The position numbers and the translations under genes were made by a program. Shown piece after piece: positions 17,412-26,215 of a stretch of DNA of 64,000 nucleotides (position 1 is the first letter of the stretch; every line of letters begins with the position of its first letter). Below the pieces are notes generated by a model. It searched no databases. It was not told the origin of the DNA and worked only from the letters and a program-made list of their open reading frames with translations. This stretch comes from UBA1926 sp036732005 (GTDB lineage Bacteria > Planctomycetota > Phycisphaerae > Phycisphaerales > UBA1924): contig DAINDF010000013.1 in assembly GCA_036732005.1 (NCBI GenBank), positions 21,442 to 85,441 of the forward strand, in the 5' to 3' direction.

Positions 17412-18272
17412 ATGCCCGAATTGCCCGAGGTCGAGAGCGTGCGGCGGTCGCTCGAGCCGCCCCTGACGGGCCGGGGCGTCGCCCGGGTCGAGTGCCGGCG
17501 GCGGGATGTCGTCGTCGCGCCGGGTGACCCCCCGGGCGGTTTCTCGCGGCACCGCGGTGCCGCCCGCCCCGTCCCGATCGGGCCCGGCATGCTCCTCGAG
17601 GGCCGGACGATCCGTGGGCTCGACCGCCGCGGCAAGCAGCTCGCCCTGCTCACCGACTTGGGGCCCGCGCTCATCGTGCACCTCGGCATGACGGGCCGGC
17701 TCGAACACGCCACGGGCGGCGAGGACCCGCCCCACACCCACCTGGTCTGGGTCCTCGACGACGGGTCGCGGCTCCGCTTCGCCGACCCCCGCCGGTTCGG
17801 GCTGGTCCGGATCGCGCCGGCCGGCCCCGCCCCGGTCTGGGCCGAGCTGGGGCCCGACGCCCTGACCATCGGGGCGAGGACCCTGCACGGGGCCGTGTGC
17901 CGTTCCCGGCGGGCGATCAAGGCGATCCTGCTCGACCAGGCCGTGCTGGCGGGGGTCGGGAACATCTACGCCGACGAGGCCCTGCACGCCTCGGGGCTGC
18001 ACCCGGCACGGCCCGGCGCCTCGCTCGGCGCGGCGAAGACCGGGCGGCTGGCCCGCGAGATCCGCGGGGTGCTGGGGAGGGCGATCCGGGCGGGGGGGTC
18101 GACCGTCCGCGACTACCGGGACGGGGCGGGGCGGCCCGGGTCGTTCCAGCAGCGACACCGGGTGTATGGGCGGGGCGGGCTGGCCTGTGGGTCGTGCGGG
18201 AGCGTGCTCGAGCAAGGCACGATCGCGCAGCGAACCACGGTGTGGTGCCCCCGGTGCCAGCCGCCGGGCTGA
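17412..18272 (+). CDS. mutM: formamidopyrimidine-DNA glycosylase
   Basis: A 286-residue base-excision repair enzyme that removes 8-oxoguanine. The N-terminal catalytic M-P-E-L-P-E-V-E, with Pro2 as nucleophile and Glu3, is intact. The helix-two-turn-helix segment with L-D-Q-A-V-L-A-G-V-G-N-I-Y-A-D-E-A-L (about residues 176-193) and the C-terminal zinc finger C-G-S-C...C-P-R-C are present. About 20 residues near 38-58 form a small insertion. The lysine of the 8-oxoG loop family (R-x-G-K-x-L) appears as D-R-R-G-K-Q-L. It ends the tatC-tadA-mutM operon, whose repair and export roles are unrelated. Confidence 0.95.
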   Translation: MPELPEVESVRRSLEPPLTGRGVARVECRRRDVVVAPGDPPGGFSRHRGAARPVPIGPGMLLEGRTIRGLDRRGKQLALLTDLGPALIVHLGMTGRLEHATGGEDPPHTHLVWVLDDGSRLRFADPRRFGLVRIAPAGPAPVWAELGPDALTIGARTLHGAVCRSRRAIKAILLDQAVLAGVGNIYADEALHASGLHPARPGASLGAAKTGRLAREIRGVLGRAIRAGGSTVRDYRDGAGRPGSFQQRHRVYGRGGLACGSCGSVLEQGTIAQRTTVWCPRCQPPG

Positions 18273-18646
18273 CGGTCGCCGGGGCCCAGCACGGGCGGGA
18301 GAAGCAAGGTCATCCACAAATCCGCGGGACCTCCGGGAACGGCTCAAGTCCGAGGCGGGGTCCCGGGGAGGGAATGTACTTCAAGATGAAAGAACTGTGG
18401 TGATGACCGGAGAGAGGGCTGTCGAGATGTGAACGACCGCGGCGATGTTCGCGTAAGGCATTTCACAACAAGCACTTGCAGAACACGGCCCCCGGGGGAA
18501 ACCTGGCGCTTGGCGCTCGATTGCGCGCGCCATCGGGCGCGAGCGGCGAGGCGGGGCGGGGGCTGGGGGGGCGGCATCGTCCGGCGGGCGCCGCGGAGCG
18601 CGCGCCGGCGCGCGCTTGTGCACCGGTTATTCACAAGACCTGTCGA
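18273..18646. other. mutM-dnaA intergenic region with DnaA-box-like sites
   Basis: These 374 bases between convergent mutM and dnaA hold no credible gene. The part around 18310-18490 is less GC-rich than its surroundings. A DnaA-box match, TTATTCACA (18627-18635), lies 12 bases beyond the dnaA stop; a one-mismatch site, TCATCCACA, lies at 18310-18318; TGTGAACGA at about 18427 is weaker. Origins often sit beside dnaA, so this is a low-confidence oriC candidate. The box number is small. Confidence 0.3.
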
Positions 18647-20107
18647 TTAGGCGAGGGTCGCGCGAAGGAGGTCGGACTCGAGCGACCGGACGGTCGCGTC
18701 GAACTTCTCGTCCTGCTTCCGTTTGGATTTGACGGTCTTGACGGCGTGGATGACCGTGGTGTGGTCTCGCCCCCCGAACTGGGCCCCGATCTCTTCCAAG
18801 GAGAGGCGTGTGTTGTGCCGGGCGAGGTACATGCAGACCTGCCGGGGCAGGCTGATGGACTGGTGACGCCGCTTGCCGAGGATGTCGATGCGCTTGACAT
18901 CGAAGAACCCGCAGACGACGCGGATGATGTCCTCGATCGTGGGCTGGGGCCGGGCGGCGTCGGGCTCTTCGCCCAGAACCTCCTGGGCGAGGCGGCGGTC
19001 GATCGGGCGGCCCTCGACGATCGCGCGGTGCTGGACACGGGTGATCGTGCCCTCGAGTTCACGGATGTTGGTGTTGCAGCGCGCGGCGATGTACTCGGCG
19101 CAGTCGCGTTCCAGGCTGATGCCGCGGAGACGGGCCTTGGTCAGGAGGATGGCGACGCGGGTCTCGTAGGTCGGGCGTTCGACCTCGGTGACGAGCCCGG
19201 AGCGGAACCGGGAGACGAGGCGTTTTTCGAGGTGGGGGATCTGCTCGGGTGGGGCGTCGGAGGAGAGGATGATCTGCTTGCGCTGCTGGTGGAGGCTGTT
19301 GAAGGTGTGGAAGAACTCCTCCTGGGAGCGTTCGCGTTTGGTGAGGAAGTGGATGTCGTCGATCACGAGGACATCCACTTCCCGGAACCGGTGGCGGAAT
19401 CCGTCCATCTCGTTGTTCTGCACCGCCTGCATGAACGCGTTGATGAACCCGTCGCAGGAGACATAAAAGAGCGTTGCGTCGGGCCGCTCCTCGCGGACGC
19501 GGAGACAGATCGCCTGGAGCAGGTGGGTCTTGCCGAGCCCGACATCGCCGTGGATGAACAGGGGGTTGTAGGACTGGCCCGGGTTGTCGGCGACGGCGAC
19601 GGAGGCGGCGTAGGCCATGCGGTTGCCGGGCCCGATGATGAAGTTCTCGAACCCGAAATCGGGGTTGATGAACAGCGCGTCGGGGCCCCCGGGGCGGATC
19701 TGCTCGCTGGCGTGATGCCAGCCCGGTCGGGGCGAGACCTCGGCGAACGCGGCGGGCTTGATGCTCGTCTCGGCGGCGCGCGACCCCGAGGCGGCGAGGG
19801 CGGGCCGCTCGTCCTCGGCGGCGTGGCGGCCCGGGGCGCGGTTGAGCGCGGCGTGGACCTCGCCCGGCCCGAGGAAGCGCACGCCGAGCAGGATGTTGGA
19901 CGCGCTCTGGGCGGCGTCGACGAACGCGTCGACGCACTCACGCTTGAGATAGTCCCGGTGGGCCTCCTTGCTGGCGCGGAGAAAGACCGAGCCGTCGGAG
20001 ACGGCGACGGGTTCGATCTCCTCGAACCAGTGGCGGCACACATTCGGGTGATGCCGGCGCAGGTGCGTAAGCATCCCCGCCCAGATCTGGCGATCGGGGT
20101 CGGTCAT
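18647..20107 (-). CDS. dnaA: chromosomal replication initiator protein DnaA
   Basis: A 486-residue AAA+ initiator that binds DnaA boxes and opens the origin. Domain I occupies about residues 1-85, a variable linker 86-140, and the ATPase domain starts near 145. Walker A is G-D-V-G-L-G-K-T (187-194), Walker B is V-L-V-I-D-D-I-H-F-L, and the arginine-rich box VII region follows. Domain IV carries the DnaA-box signature G-G-R-D-H-T-T-V-I-H-A near the C-terminus. The ATG at 20107 gives a usual N-terminus (MTDPDRQIW). No dnaN, rpmH or gyrB is adjacent, unlike in many bacteria; the next upstream gene is an RNase Z-like hydrolase. Confidence 0.97.
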   Translation of the reverse strand: MTDPDRQIWAGMLTHLRRHHPNVCRHWFEEIEPVAVSDGSVFLRASKEAHRDYLKRECVDAFVDAAQSASNILLGVRFLGPGEVHAALNRAPGRHAAEDERPALAASGSRAAETSIKPAAFAEVSPRPGWHHASEQIRPGGPDALFINPDFGFENFIIGPGNRMAYAASVAVADNPGQSYNPLFIHGDVGLGKTHLLQAICLRVREERPDATLFYVSCDGFINAFMQAVQNNEMDGFRHRFREVDVLVIDDIHFLTKRERSQEEFFHTFNSLHQQRKQIILSSDAPPEQIPHLEKRLVSRFRSGLVTEVERPTYETRVAILLTKARLRGISLERDCAEYIAARCNTNIRELEGTITRVQHRAIVEGRPIDRRLAQEVLGEEPDAARPQPTIEDIIRVVCGFFDVKRIDILGKRRHQSISLPRQVCMYLARHNTRLSLEEIGAQFGGRDHTTVIHAVKTVKSKRKQDEKFDATVRSLESDLLRATLA

Positions 20108-20113
20108 CGTGCA

Positions 20114-20128
20114 ACAACCTCGGGTTGT
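20114..20128 (-). promoter_or_regulatory. small inverted repeat in the dnaA leader
   Basis: ACAACC-TCG-GGTTGT forms a six-base perfect stem immediately before the dnaA ATG, over the place where a ribosome-binding site would lie. It could modulate dnaA translation; this is inferred from position only. Confidence 0.3.
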
Positions 20129-20254
20129 GAGCCGGGCGTGTGCGCGCCCGTCGTGGACTCTCCGGTCTACCACCGCGGGCTCCGCGGCCCTCCCTCCGAT
20201 GGTGATCCACCAAAGTAGTTTGCGACCGGATCGCTGTCAACCGAACACGGCGCT

Positions 20255-21187
20255 TCAACCGCCGCGCGACTGCAACTCGCGCTCCCGGCGCTCGGCCTCC
20301 ATCGCCTGGCGTTCGTAACGGGCCTTGTTCTGGCGGTGGTCCATCAGGAAGAAGACCTTGTTCGCGCGGTCGCCCGCGATCTTGGCCAACTGGTCCATCG
20401 CGTACTGCAGGTTTGTCCGCCGCGAGACATGCGTGAGCACCATCGCCTCGCACTCGACGACGCGCAGCCACTCGGCGATGTCGTTGACATGCATGTGCTG
20501 CCCGACCTTGGCGCGCTCGGTGTGGTCGGGCTCGAAGAAGGTGCACTCGCAGATGATGATCTTCGCCGTGCGCACCGAATCGTGGATCAAGTGTGGCCCG
20601 GGGAGCGTGTCCCCCATATATGCCACCAGCGGCACCTCGAGGTGCCGGACGATCTCCGTCCCCCGCTCCTTCAGCTCGCGGAGTTTGTCCTGGGGGAGAT
20701 CCCGGAACTCCTCCTTGAGCTTGGTCCGCTTCTCCACCACGACATACCCCGAGGCCGGGCAGGTGTGCTCCACCTCGAACAGGCGGAGGGCGATGTTGTT
20801 CTTGATCTCCAGTTCCTCGCCCGGCTTGAGCACCACCATCTCGAAGGGGGTCTTCTGCCGCTCGAGGTTGACGAACCCGGCCATCATCCCCCGGATGTCC
20901 TTGGCGATCCGGTCGTCGCAGACGATCGTGCCCGGGCCCATCCCCTGGAAATTCCGCTGGCTGCACCAGTACGCCAGGCCCCCGACATGGTCCATGTGCC
21001 CGTGGCTGATCGCGGCGTACTTGCTCGCCAGGACCGCCCGGGGGCAGGCCCCCATGTCGAAGCACAGGTCGAGTTCGGGGATCTGGATGCAGGTCGCCTC
21101 GCCGGCGACCGAGAAGCCCTGGACCCGGTAGGGTGGGAAGTAGAGGAAGCCGAGGGGGCTCTCACGCGGTGGCGGCTTGGGGATCAT
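20255..21187 (-). CDS. MBL-fold metallo-hydrolase, RNase Z-like
   Basis: A 310-residue metallo-beta-lactamase-fold enzyme. The metal motif S-H-G-H-M-D-H-V-G-G (about residues 60-69) is followed by distal His and Asp ligands in E-V-E-H-T and A-Y-M-G-D-T and by the C-terminal V-L-T-H-V-S. Large insertions, including a Lys/Glu-rich segment after the E-H-T motif, separate it from standard RNase Z, so a tRNA 3'-processing role is likely but not certain. The C-terminal tail is rich in Arg and Glu. The ATG at 21187 avoids a long upstream extension through divergent DNA. Confidence 0.75.
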   Translation of the reverse strand: MIPKPPPRESPLGFLYFPPYRVQGFSVAGEATCIQIPELDLCFDMGACPRAVLASKYAAISHGHMDHVGGLAYWCSQRNFQGMGPGTIVCDDRIAKDIRGMMAGFVNLERQKTPFEMVVLKPGEELEIKNNIALRLFEVEHTCPASGYVVVEKRTKLKEEFRDLPQDKLRELKERGTEIVRHLEVPLVAYMGDTLPGPHLIHDSVRTAKIIICECTFFEPDHTERAKVGQHMHVNDIAEWLRVVECEAMVLTHVSRRTNLQYAMDQLAKIAGDRANKVFFLMDHRQNKARYERQAMEAERRERELQSRGG

Positions 21188-21316
21188 CGGGGCCGTCTCC
21201 GAAGGCGCAACGGGTGGCGCGAGCCGCCCGAGGGCGAGGTGAACCGATCCGCCGCATGGTAGCGGGCCCCCCCCGGCCGCGGGCGGCGCGCCCCGGTCCG
21301 TTCTACGCTTGCCTCC

Positions 21317-22069
21317 ATGACCGATCAGGCACCGGGGCAGGGTGAGGCGGCGGGGGAGATTTTCAAGCGGCTGGGCCCGGCGGCGTGGCTCGGGGTCGTC
21401 TGGGCGTTCCTCCCGGCTCTGGGGGGGTTCATGCTGCTCGCCTCGGTCGGGCCCGTGAGCGAGTGGCTGCGGGCCCACGAGGGCTCGGGCCCGTTCGTGT
21501 ACACCGGCGGGTTCATCCTCGCCGCGGGGCTCGGGTTGCTGCCGACCTACGCGCAGGCCTTCGTCGGGGGCTGGGCCTTCGGGCCGGTGGTGGGCACCGC
21601 GGCGGCGCTGGCGGGGTTCGTCGGCGCCTCGCTCATCGGGTACGCGATCGCCAGGACCGTGGGCAAGGACCGCGTCAACGCGGAGATCGCGCGGCACCCC
21701 AAGGCTCTGGCGGTGCGGGACGCGCTGGTCGGCTCGGGCCCGCTGCGGACGCTGGGGATCGTGACGCTGGTCCGCGTGCCGCCGAACTCCCCGTTCTCGC
21801 TGACCAACCTCGTCTTAACGACGACGGGGGTGCCGGTCTGGATCTATGTCGTCGGCACCGCGGTGGGCATGCTGCCGCGCACGGCGCTGGTCGTCTGGCT
21901 CGCCTCGAATGTCGAGGGGGCGCTGACGCGCGAGGCGATGAAGAGCGTCCGCGAGCCCTGGGTGATCGGCCTGTCGATCGGGGCGGCCCTGGTGGTGCTC
22001 TACCTGCTCGTGCACATCGGCAACAAGGCGATCGAGCGGGTTACCGCGACCACCCCGCCCGGGGCGTGA
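21317..22069 (+). CDS. TVP38/TMEM64-family (DedA-like) membrane protein
   Basis: A 250-residue protein with five or six transmembrane segments. It carries the VTT-domain pattern: a G-W-A-F-G-P-V-V-G-T-A-A-A-L-A-G-F-V-G-A-S-L-I-type glycine-rich stretch (about residues 88-110) and the later R-V-P-P-N-S-P-F-S-L-T-N-L (about 154-166), the conserved 'R-x-x-P-x-x-P' region of the family. These proteins are linked to lipid scrambling or membrane homeostasis. It is divergent from the RNase Z-like gene. Confidence 0.85.
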   Translation: MTDQAPGQGEAAGEIFKRLGPAAWLGVVWAFLPALGGFMLLASVGPVSEWLRAHEGSGPFVYTGGFILAAGLGLLPTYAQAFVGGWAFGPVVGTAAALAGFVGASLIGYAIARTVGKDRVNAEIARHPKALAVRDALVGSGPLRTLGIVTLVRVPPNSPFSLTNLVLTTTGVPVWIYVVGTAVGMLPRTALVVWLASNVEGALTREAMKSVREPWVIGLSIGAALVVLYLLVHIGNKAIERVTATTPPGA

Positions 22070-22106
22070 GCGCGGGGCGGGCGCGCCGCGGCCCACGCCG
22101 TCCTCT

Positions 22107-22134
22107 CGTGGTTCACTCTTCGAGATGAACCACG
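22107..22134. terminator. inverted repeat between convergent genes (possible bidirectional terminator)
   Basis: A perfect nine-base stem, CGTGGTTCA / TGAACCACG, around a ten-base loop lies between the convergent TVP38-family and flavoprotein genes. No T run follows on either strand, so termination is inferred from position. Confidence 0.45.
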
Positions 22135-22167
22135 GCACCAACGCCAGAGGGCGACCGGGAAGCCGTC

Positions 22168-23919
22168 TCACATCGCGTTGCCGGCGGCCTTGGCGTCGCG
22201 CTGGGCGAGGGCGCGCTCGCTCGCCTCGAGGTCGCGGATGAGGCGGCCCCCGCCCTGGATGCTCATCGTGGGCTTCTTGCGGTTGAGCGTGCCGATGACC
22301 CAGTGGTCGGTGAGCATCACCTCGAGCGCCTGGATGAACTTGGCGATGTTGACGCTCTGCATCGGGCCCGTGCCCGCCGTGACCCGCTGCAGCGCGAGCA
22401 GGATCGACTCGGCGTCGCGGTTGGTCTCGAGGATCTCGAGCATGCCCTTGAAGACGCCGGCGACCGGCAGCATTGCCTGGCCCCGCCGGTAGCACTCGAC
22501 GCGGTTGATCCGCCCGTCGGCGTACTCGGCGACCCAGCCCCGCTCCGCGTCGCGCAGGTTCAGGGTGAACTCGTTGACCTTGGAGACGGCGAAGTCGCTC
22601 TTGCCGCCGCTGAGCCGCTCGATGACGGCCTTGGCCGAGGCGATGTCGAAGGTGCCGAATCCCGCCTGGCGGATGTCCTCGTTGGCGAACCCTCCCTGGG
22701 CGAGCCAGCGCCAGGCCTGCTGGGGGGTCAGGCGGAGGCCCGACTCCTTGGCGATCGACTTGCAGTGGTCCTGGAGGTCGGTGAAGCACCCGTTGGCGGC
22801 GTACCAGTACTCGGCGAACTGGATGTGCTGGCGGATGTTCCGGCGGTTCTTCTCGTCGTAGGCGGACCGGAGCCAGGCGGGGTCGTGCTCGCCCCGGTCG
22901 ATCTCGAGCAGCATGTACGCCGCCTCGCGCGCCGACCCGTGAGCGAGGGTCATGCCCGCGGCGAGGATCGGGTCGGCGAAGCCGGCGGACTCGCCGCAGA
23001 GCAGCCAGTTCTCGCCCACGAGCCGGTCGGCGAGCTGGGACCAGTTCTTGGTCGAGAGCACGCCGGTGTCGGGCGTCGCCTGCGCCATCAGCCCGCTGAT
23101 CTGGGGCTGGTCGGCGATCGCGGTCTTGTAGAGTTCCTCGGTCGAGAGCCCGCGCTGCTGGTAGTACGACGAGGGGCAGATCAGCCCCACGCTCGACCGC
23201 GTCGGGCCCAGCGGGATGAACCAGATCCACCCGTAGGGAAGCGACCGCACGCTCACGCGGGTGCCCCCCACGCCGATGCGCACCGCCCACTCCGCGTTGT
23301 TCCAGTACTGCCAGATCGCGATGTTCTTGAGCGACTCGGGCACGACCGACTCGACGCCCATCGCCCGGCGGAGAAGGCCCGCGTGCCCCGACGCGTCGAC
23401 ATACCACCGCGCCGTCACCGTCTCGCCCGAGTCCAGCCGAAGCCCGAGGACGCGGTCGCCCTCCCGCAGCACCTCGCGGACCATCGTCTCCTCGCGCACC
23501 TCGGCGCCGAGCGACTCGGCGTGGCGCAGCAGGATCTCGTCGTAGATCTCCCGGTCGACCTGGAAGGCGGTGTGCCGGCGCTGCCCCTCGAACCTCGCGG
23601 GGCGGGGCTCGTCGACGAAGTGCTCCACGGGGTAGAAGTCGAAGTCCCACACCTCCTGCTTCTTGCCCCAGGTGTAGCTCGCGCCGAGTTTGATCGGGAA
23701 GCCGGCGGCCTCGACCTTGTCCCACACCCCCATCTCGTCGAGGATGTGGCTGATCCCGGGCAACTGGCTCTCGCCGACATGCTCGCGCGGGAACTTCGCC
23801 TTCTCCAGGATCAGCACCCGCAACGCGGGGTCGTACTTCTTCAGCAGCGACGCGATCGTGCTCCCGGCCGGGCCCCCGCCGATGATCGCGATGTCGTACC
23901 CACCGTCCCCGTTCTTCAC
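22168..23919 (-). CDS. FAD-dependent oxidoreductase of the flavin halogenase type
   Basis: A flavoprotein of about 583 residues. The N-terminal dinucleotide fold reads A-I-I-G-G-G-P-A-G-S-T, followed by the halogenase-like P-R-E-H-V-G-E-S-Q-L-P-G. The W-x-W-x-I-P motif of flavin-dependent halogenases is present as G-W-I-W-F-I-P-L. A C-E-S-A-G-F-A-D-P-I segment binds FAD. The last 200 residues are helical. A geranylgeranyl-reductase-like role is the main alternative. I choose the GTG at 23919 because GAGGAG sits eight bases upstream; an ATG at 23964 would add 15 residues. It is followed by an inverted repeat and is not obviously in an operon, although a class V aminotransferase is next upstream. 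Confidence 0.75.
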   Translation of the reverse strand: MKNGDGGYDIAIIGGGPAGSTIASLLKKYDPALRVLILEKAKFPREHVGESQLPGISHILDEMGVWDKVEAAGFPIKLGASYTWGKKQEVWDFDFYPVEHFVDEPRPARFEGQRRHTAFQVDREIYDEILLRHAESLGAEVREETMVREVLREGDRVLGLRLDSGETVTARWYVDASGHAGLLRRAMGVESVVPESLKNIAIWQYWNNAEWAVRIGVGGTRVSVRSLPYGWIWFIPLGPTRSSVGLICPSSYYQQRGLSTEELYKTAIADQPQISGLMAQATPDTGVLSTKNWSQLADRLVGENWLLCGESAGFADPILAAGMTLAHGSAREAAYMLLEIDRGEHDPAWLRSAYDEKNRRNIRQHIQFAEYWYAANGCFTDLQDHCKSIAKESGLRLTPQQAWRWLAQGGFANEDIRQAGFGTFDIASAKAVIERLSGGKSDFAVSKVNEFTLNLRDAERGWVAEYADGRINRVECYRRGQAMLPVAGVFKGMLEILETNRDAESILLALQRVTAGTGPMQSVNIAKFIQALEVMLTDHWVIGTLNRKKPTMSIQGGGRLIRDLEASERALAQRDAKAAGNAM

Positions 23920-24068
23920 CGCCGACACTCCTCTCGCGCCCCGTGGCGAGCCCGCCGCGGGCAATCCGGGCCGTACACACCGTGCTTCGGGCGTTCTTCT
24001 CCCCCGATGCAGAGTCTACCGGCCGCCCGGGGCATGCCCAGCCCCAACCGCGAGGCCCGGGGGGGTTA

Positions 24069-25364
24069 TCACCCCTCCCACCGAGACTCGGCGGCGAGTT
24101 CTTCCTGCAGCGCGTCGGCCAGGTAGGCGTACTGCGACTCGTCGTTGTAGAGCTGGGCGCTCAGGCGGATCGACCGGCGCCCGTTGAAGGGGCTGTTCGG
24201 GTCGCCCAGCCGCCAGACCGGGACCTGGATCCGGTGACGGTCGAGCAGCGCGTCCTGCAGCGCGTCGGCGAACCGCGTGGGGCGGGAGGCGAGGCGGGCC
24301 CGGGCCGCCACGGGCACACGCGGCAATTCGAGCATCGCGAGCGGCCCGATGAGGCCGTCCTCGTACGGCTTCTCCAGCCCGAGGCGCTCGCGGAGGAGGT
24401 CCCGGGCGGCCAGCGCGAGGGCGCGATTCCGGCCCACGATCCCGGGCCAGTCCGTCCCGGCGATCTCGGGCAGGAGCCGCACCGCGTCGGCGAGCGCGCA
24501 GGCCCCGGTGCGGTCGTCGGTGCCGACGAAGTCGAACTCCAGCGCGAATCGCTCGCGCCCGTGGGTGCCGGCGGGGGCGTCGGCGAAGTTGCTGAGCGCC
24601 ATCGGGCGGAACGCGGGCCGGAGATCGGGGCGGACCCAGAGCAGCGCGACGCCCTTCGGCGCGCACAGCCACTTGTGGCAGTTCGCGGTGTAGAACACGG
24701 CCCCCATCGCCGCGAGATCGGTCTCCACCGCGCCCGGGCCGTGCGCGCCGTCGACCAGGGTCGCCACGCCGCGGGCGGACAGCTCGCGGCAGAGCCGCGC
24801 GATCGGCAGCACGACGCCCGAGGGGCTGGTGATCTGGCTGAGCATCGCCAGGCGCGTCCGCGGGGTGACGCCCCCGAGGATCGCCGAGACGATGTCCTCG
24901 CCCGTGACCGTGGGCCCGCCGGGCCCGGGCTGCGGGAAGGGAACCTCGACGACCCGGGCGCCCGCCCGGGCCGCGGCGCGGCGGAGGTTGTTCCGGCACG
25001 CGGGGTAGTCGTGCGTGGTCGTCAGCAGCTCGTCGCCCGGGGCGAGCGGGGCCCCGAGGCCCACGCCCGTCGCTGCGTTCTCCAGCACGGTGGCGACCGC
25101 GACCGTCGCGTTGGGGACGAAGACCAGGTCCCTCGGCTCGGCGTTGACCAGCGGGGCGACCGCCGCCCGGCTCGCGTCGAGCAGATCCCAGAGATCAACG
25201 CAGAAGAACGAGACCGCGTCGCGCTCCATCCGGTCGCGGTATCGCCGCTGCGCCTCGAGCACCCCGGTCGGGCAGGCCCCGAACGACCCGTGGTTCAGGT
25301 ACACGAGCGCGGGGTCGAGCGACCAGTGCCGCGCGAGCGGGGGTTGGGCGGGCGGGATCGGCAT
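24069..25364 (-). CDS. class V aminotransferase (isopenicillin N epimerase-like)
   Basis: A 431-residue PLP enzyme. The N-terminal V-Y-L-N-H-G-S-F-G-A-C-P (about residues 21-32) and the PLP-lysine segment T-A-N-C-H-K-W-L-C-A-P-K-G (about 228-240) are typical of the CsdA/isopenicillin-N-epimerase-like group. D-G-A-H-G-P-G (about 205-211) supplies the PLP-nitrogen Asp and the stacking His. Length matches the group. The substrate cannot be told; cysteine desulfurase activity is unlikely because the usual catalytic Cys loop is not evident. Confidence 0.85.
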   Translation of the reverse strand: MPIPPAQPPLARHWSLDPALVYLNHGSFGACPTGVLEAQRRYRDRMERDAVSFFCVDLWDLLDASRAAVAPLVNAEPRDLVFVPNATVAVATVLENAATGVGLGAPLAPGDELLTTTHDYPACRNNLRRAAARAGARVVEVPFPQPGPGGPTVTGEDIVSAILGGVTPRTRLAMLSQITSPSGVVLPIARLCRELSARGVATLVDGAHGPGAVETDLAAMGAVFYTANCHKWLCAPKGVALLWVRPDLRPAFRPMALSNFADAPAGTHGRERFALEFDFVGTDDRTGACALADAVRLLPEIAGTDWPGIVGRNRALALAARDLLRERLGLEKPYEDGLIGPLAMLELPRVPVAARARLASRPTRFADALQDALLDRHRIQVPVWRLGDPNSPFNGRRSIRLSAQLYNDESQYAYLADALQEELAAESRWEG

Positions 25365-25400
25365 CGGGGCGCAGCGTAGCCGGGCCCGCCGACCGGGCGC

Positions 25401-25709
25401 TTACCCGTTGGTGTCGAGCAGGCGGCCCAGGTTGACGCCCGTCGCGGCGGCGTTGCGGTCCGCCGGGTGGCGGTAGAACGCCAGCCGCTCCGCCGAGGGT
25501 TGGGGCGAGTCGCCCGCGAAGTCGACGCCGCCCGGCACCACGCCCGCCACCAGCCGCGCGACGCGCGGGTCGACACGGTCGGCCGAGGCCTCGCCCCTCT
25601 GCACCGTCGCGGCCGGGGCGACCGGCGTGACGGGGCGGACCCGGGCCGTCGGCTGCACGCCGTAGGTGCGCGCCAGGTGGAACGGCAGGGTGGGCGGGAT
25701 CGCGTCCAT
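25401..25709 (-). CDS. small protein of unknown function
   Basis: A 102-residue protein starting MDAIPPTLPFHLARTYGVQP. The centre is Pro/Val/Ala-rich; the second half (about residues 58-95) has a helical V-D-P-R-V-A-R-L-V-A-G-V-V and L-A-F-Y-R-H-P-A-D-R-N-A-A-A-T. The layout of a disordered start plus a C-terminal helix resembles FlgM-like anti-sigma factors only vaguely, and I do not assign that function. The frame continues 39 codons upstream but with no sensible start. It lies between the aminotransferase and a small membrane protein, same strand. Confidence 0.5.
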   Translation of the reverse strand: MDAIPPTLPFHLARTYGVQPTARVRPVTPVAPAATVQRGEASADRVDPRVARLVAGVVPGGVDFAGDSPQPSAERLAFYRHPADRNAAATGVNLGRLLDTNG

Positions 25710-25830
25710 GAGCCGGCATTCTACTCGCCGTCCGCTCGATCTCGTGCGCCCGCGGCGCAAGAACCCGATCCCCGTTCGGGGGGAAGGTCCGCAAATCCCC
25801 GACCCCCGGCACGGGGGGGCATTCATCGCG

Positions 25831-26205
25831 TCAGGGCATCGGGAACAACTGGATCGGGCTCTTGCCCATCGAGAGCATCAGCACCGCAAACGCGAGCAGG
25901 GCGGCGAGCGCCGCGAGGACCATCCAACGCCGACGCCGCGAGCGGGGGGTCAGGGCCCGTCTGGCCCGACGGCAGGCGGCGAGGAACTCGGGCTTGCGGT
26001 CGATCCGGTCGTAGCCCTCCTGGTGGACGATCTTGTTGCGCACCGTCGCGACGAGGCGCAGGTCGCGGACGAGGGGCTCGGCGAGGTCGCCCCAGACGCT
26101 GTCGATCATCTCGTGGAGCCCGCGCCCGCTGGCGTGGTAGCGCGAGGCGAGGAGGGCCTCGAGCCGTTTCGACCAGGTCACCGCGAGGTCGAGGTCGCTC
26201 CGCAT
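25831..26205 (-). CDS. small HEPN-like protein with C-terminal membrane anchor
   Basis: A 124-residue protein. The helical N-terminal 80 residues (L-E-A-L-L-A-S-R-Y-H-A-S-G-R-G-L-H-E-M, then L-V-A-T-V-R-N-K-I-V-H-Q) contain R-N-K-I-V-H, the R-N-x-x-x-H pattern seen in HEPN and DUF4145-like proteins. An Arg cluster and a transmembrane helix (about 93-112) follow. It could be an RNA-binding or nuclease-like anchored protein, but only the motif supports that. It is ten bases after folC on the same strand. Confidence 0.5.
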   Translation of the reverse strand: MRSDLDLAVTWSKRLEALLASRYHASGRGLHEMIDSVWGDLAEPLVRDLRLVATVRNKIVHQEGYDRIDRKPEFLAACRRARRALTPRSRRRRWMVLAALAALLAFAVLMLSMGKSPIQLFPMP

Positions 26206-26215
26206 CGGCGCCTCC

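Noticed and set aside
25401..25709. FlgM anti-sigma factor
   Set aside because: Only overall shape is similar; no FlgM motif and no flagellar gene nearby, so left as unknown.
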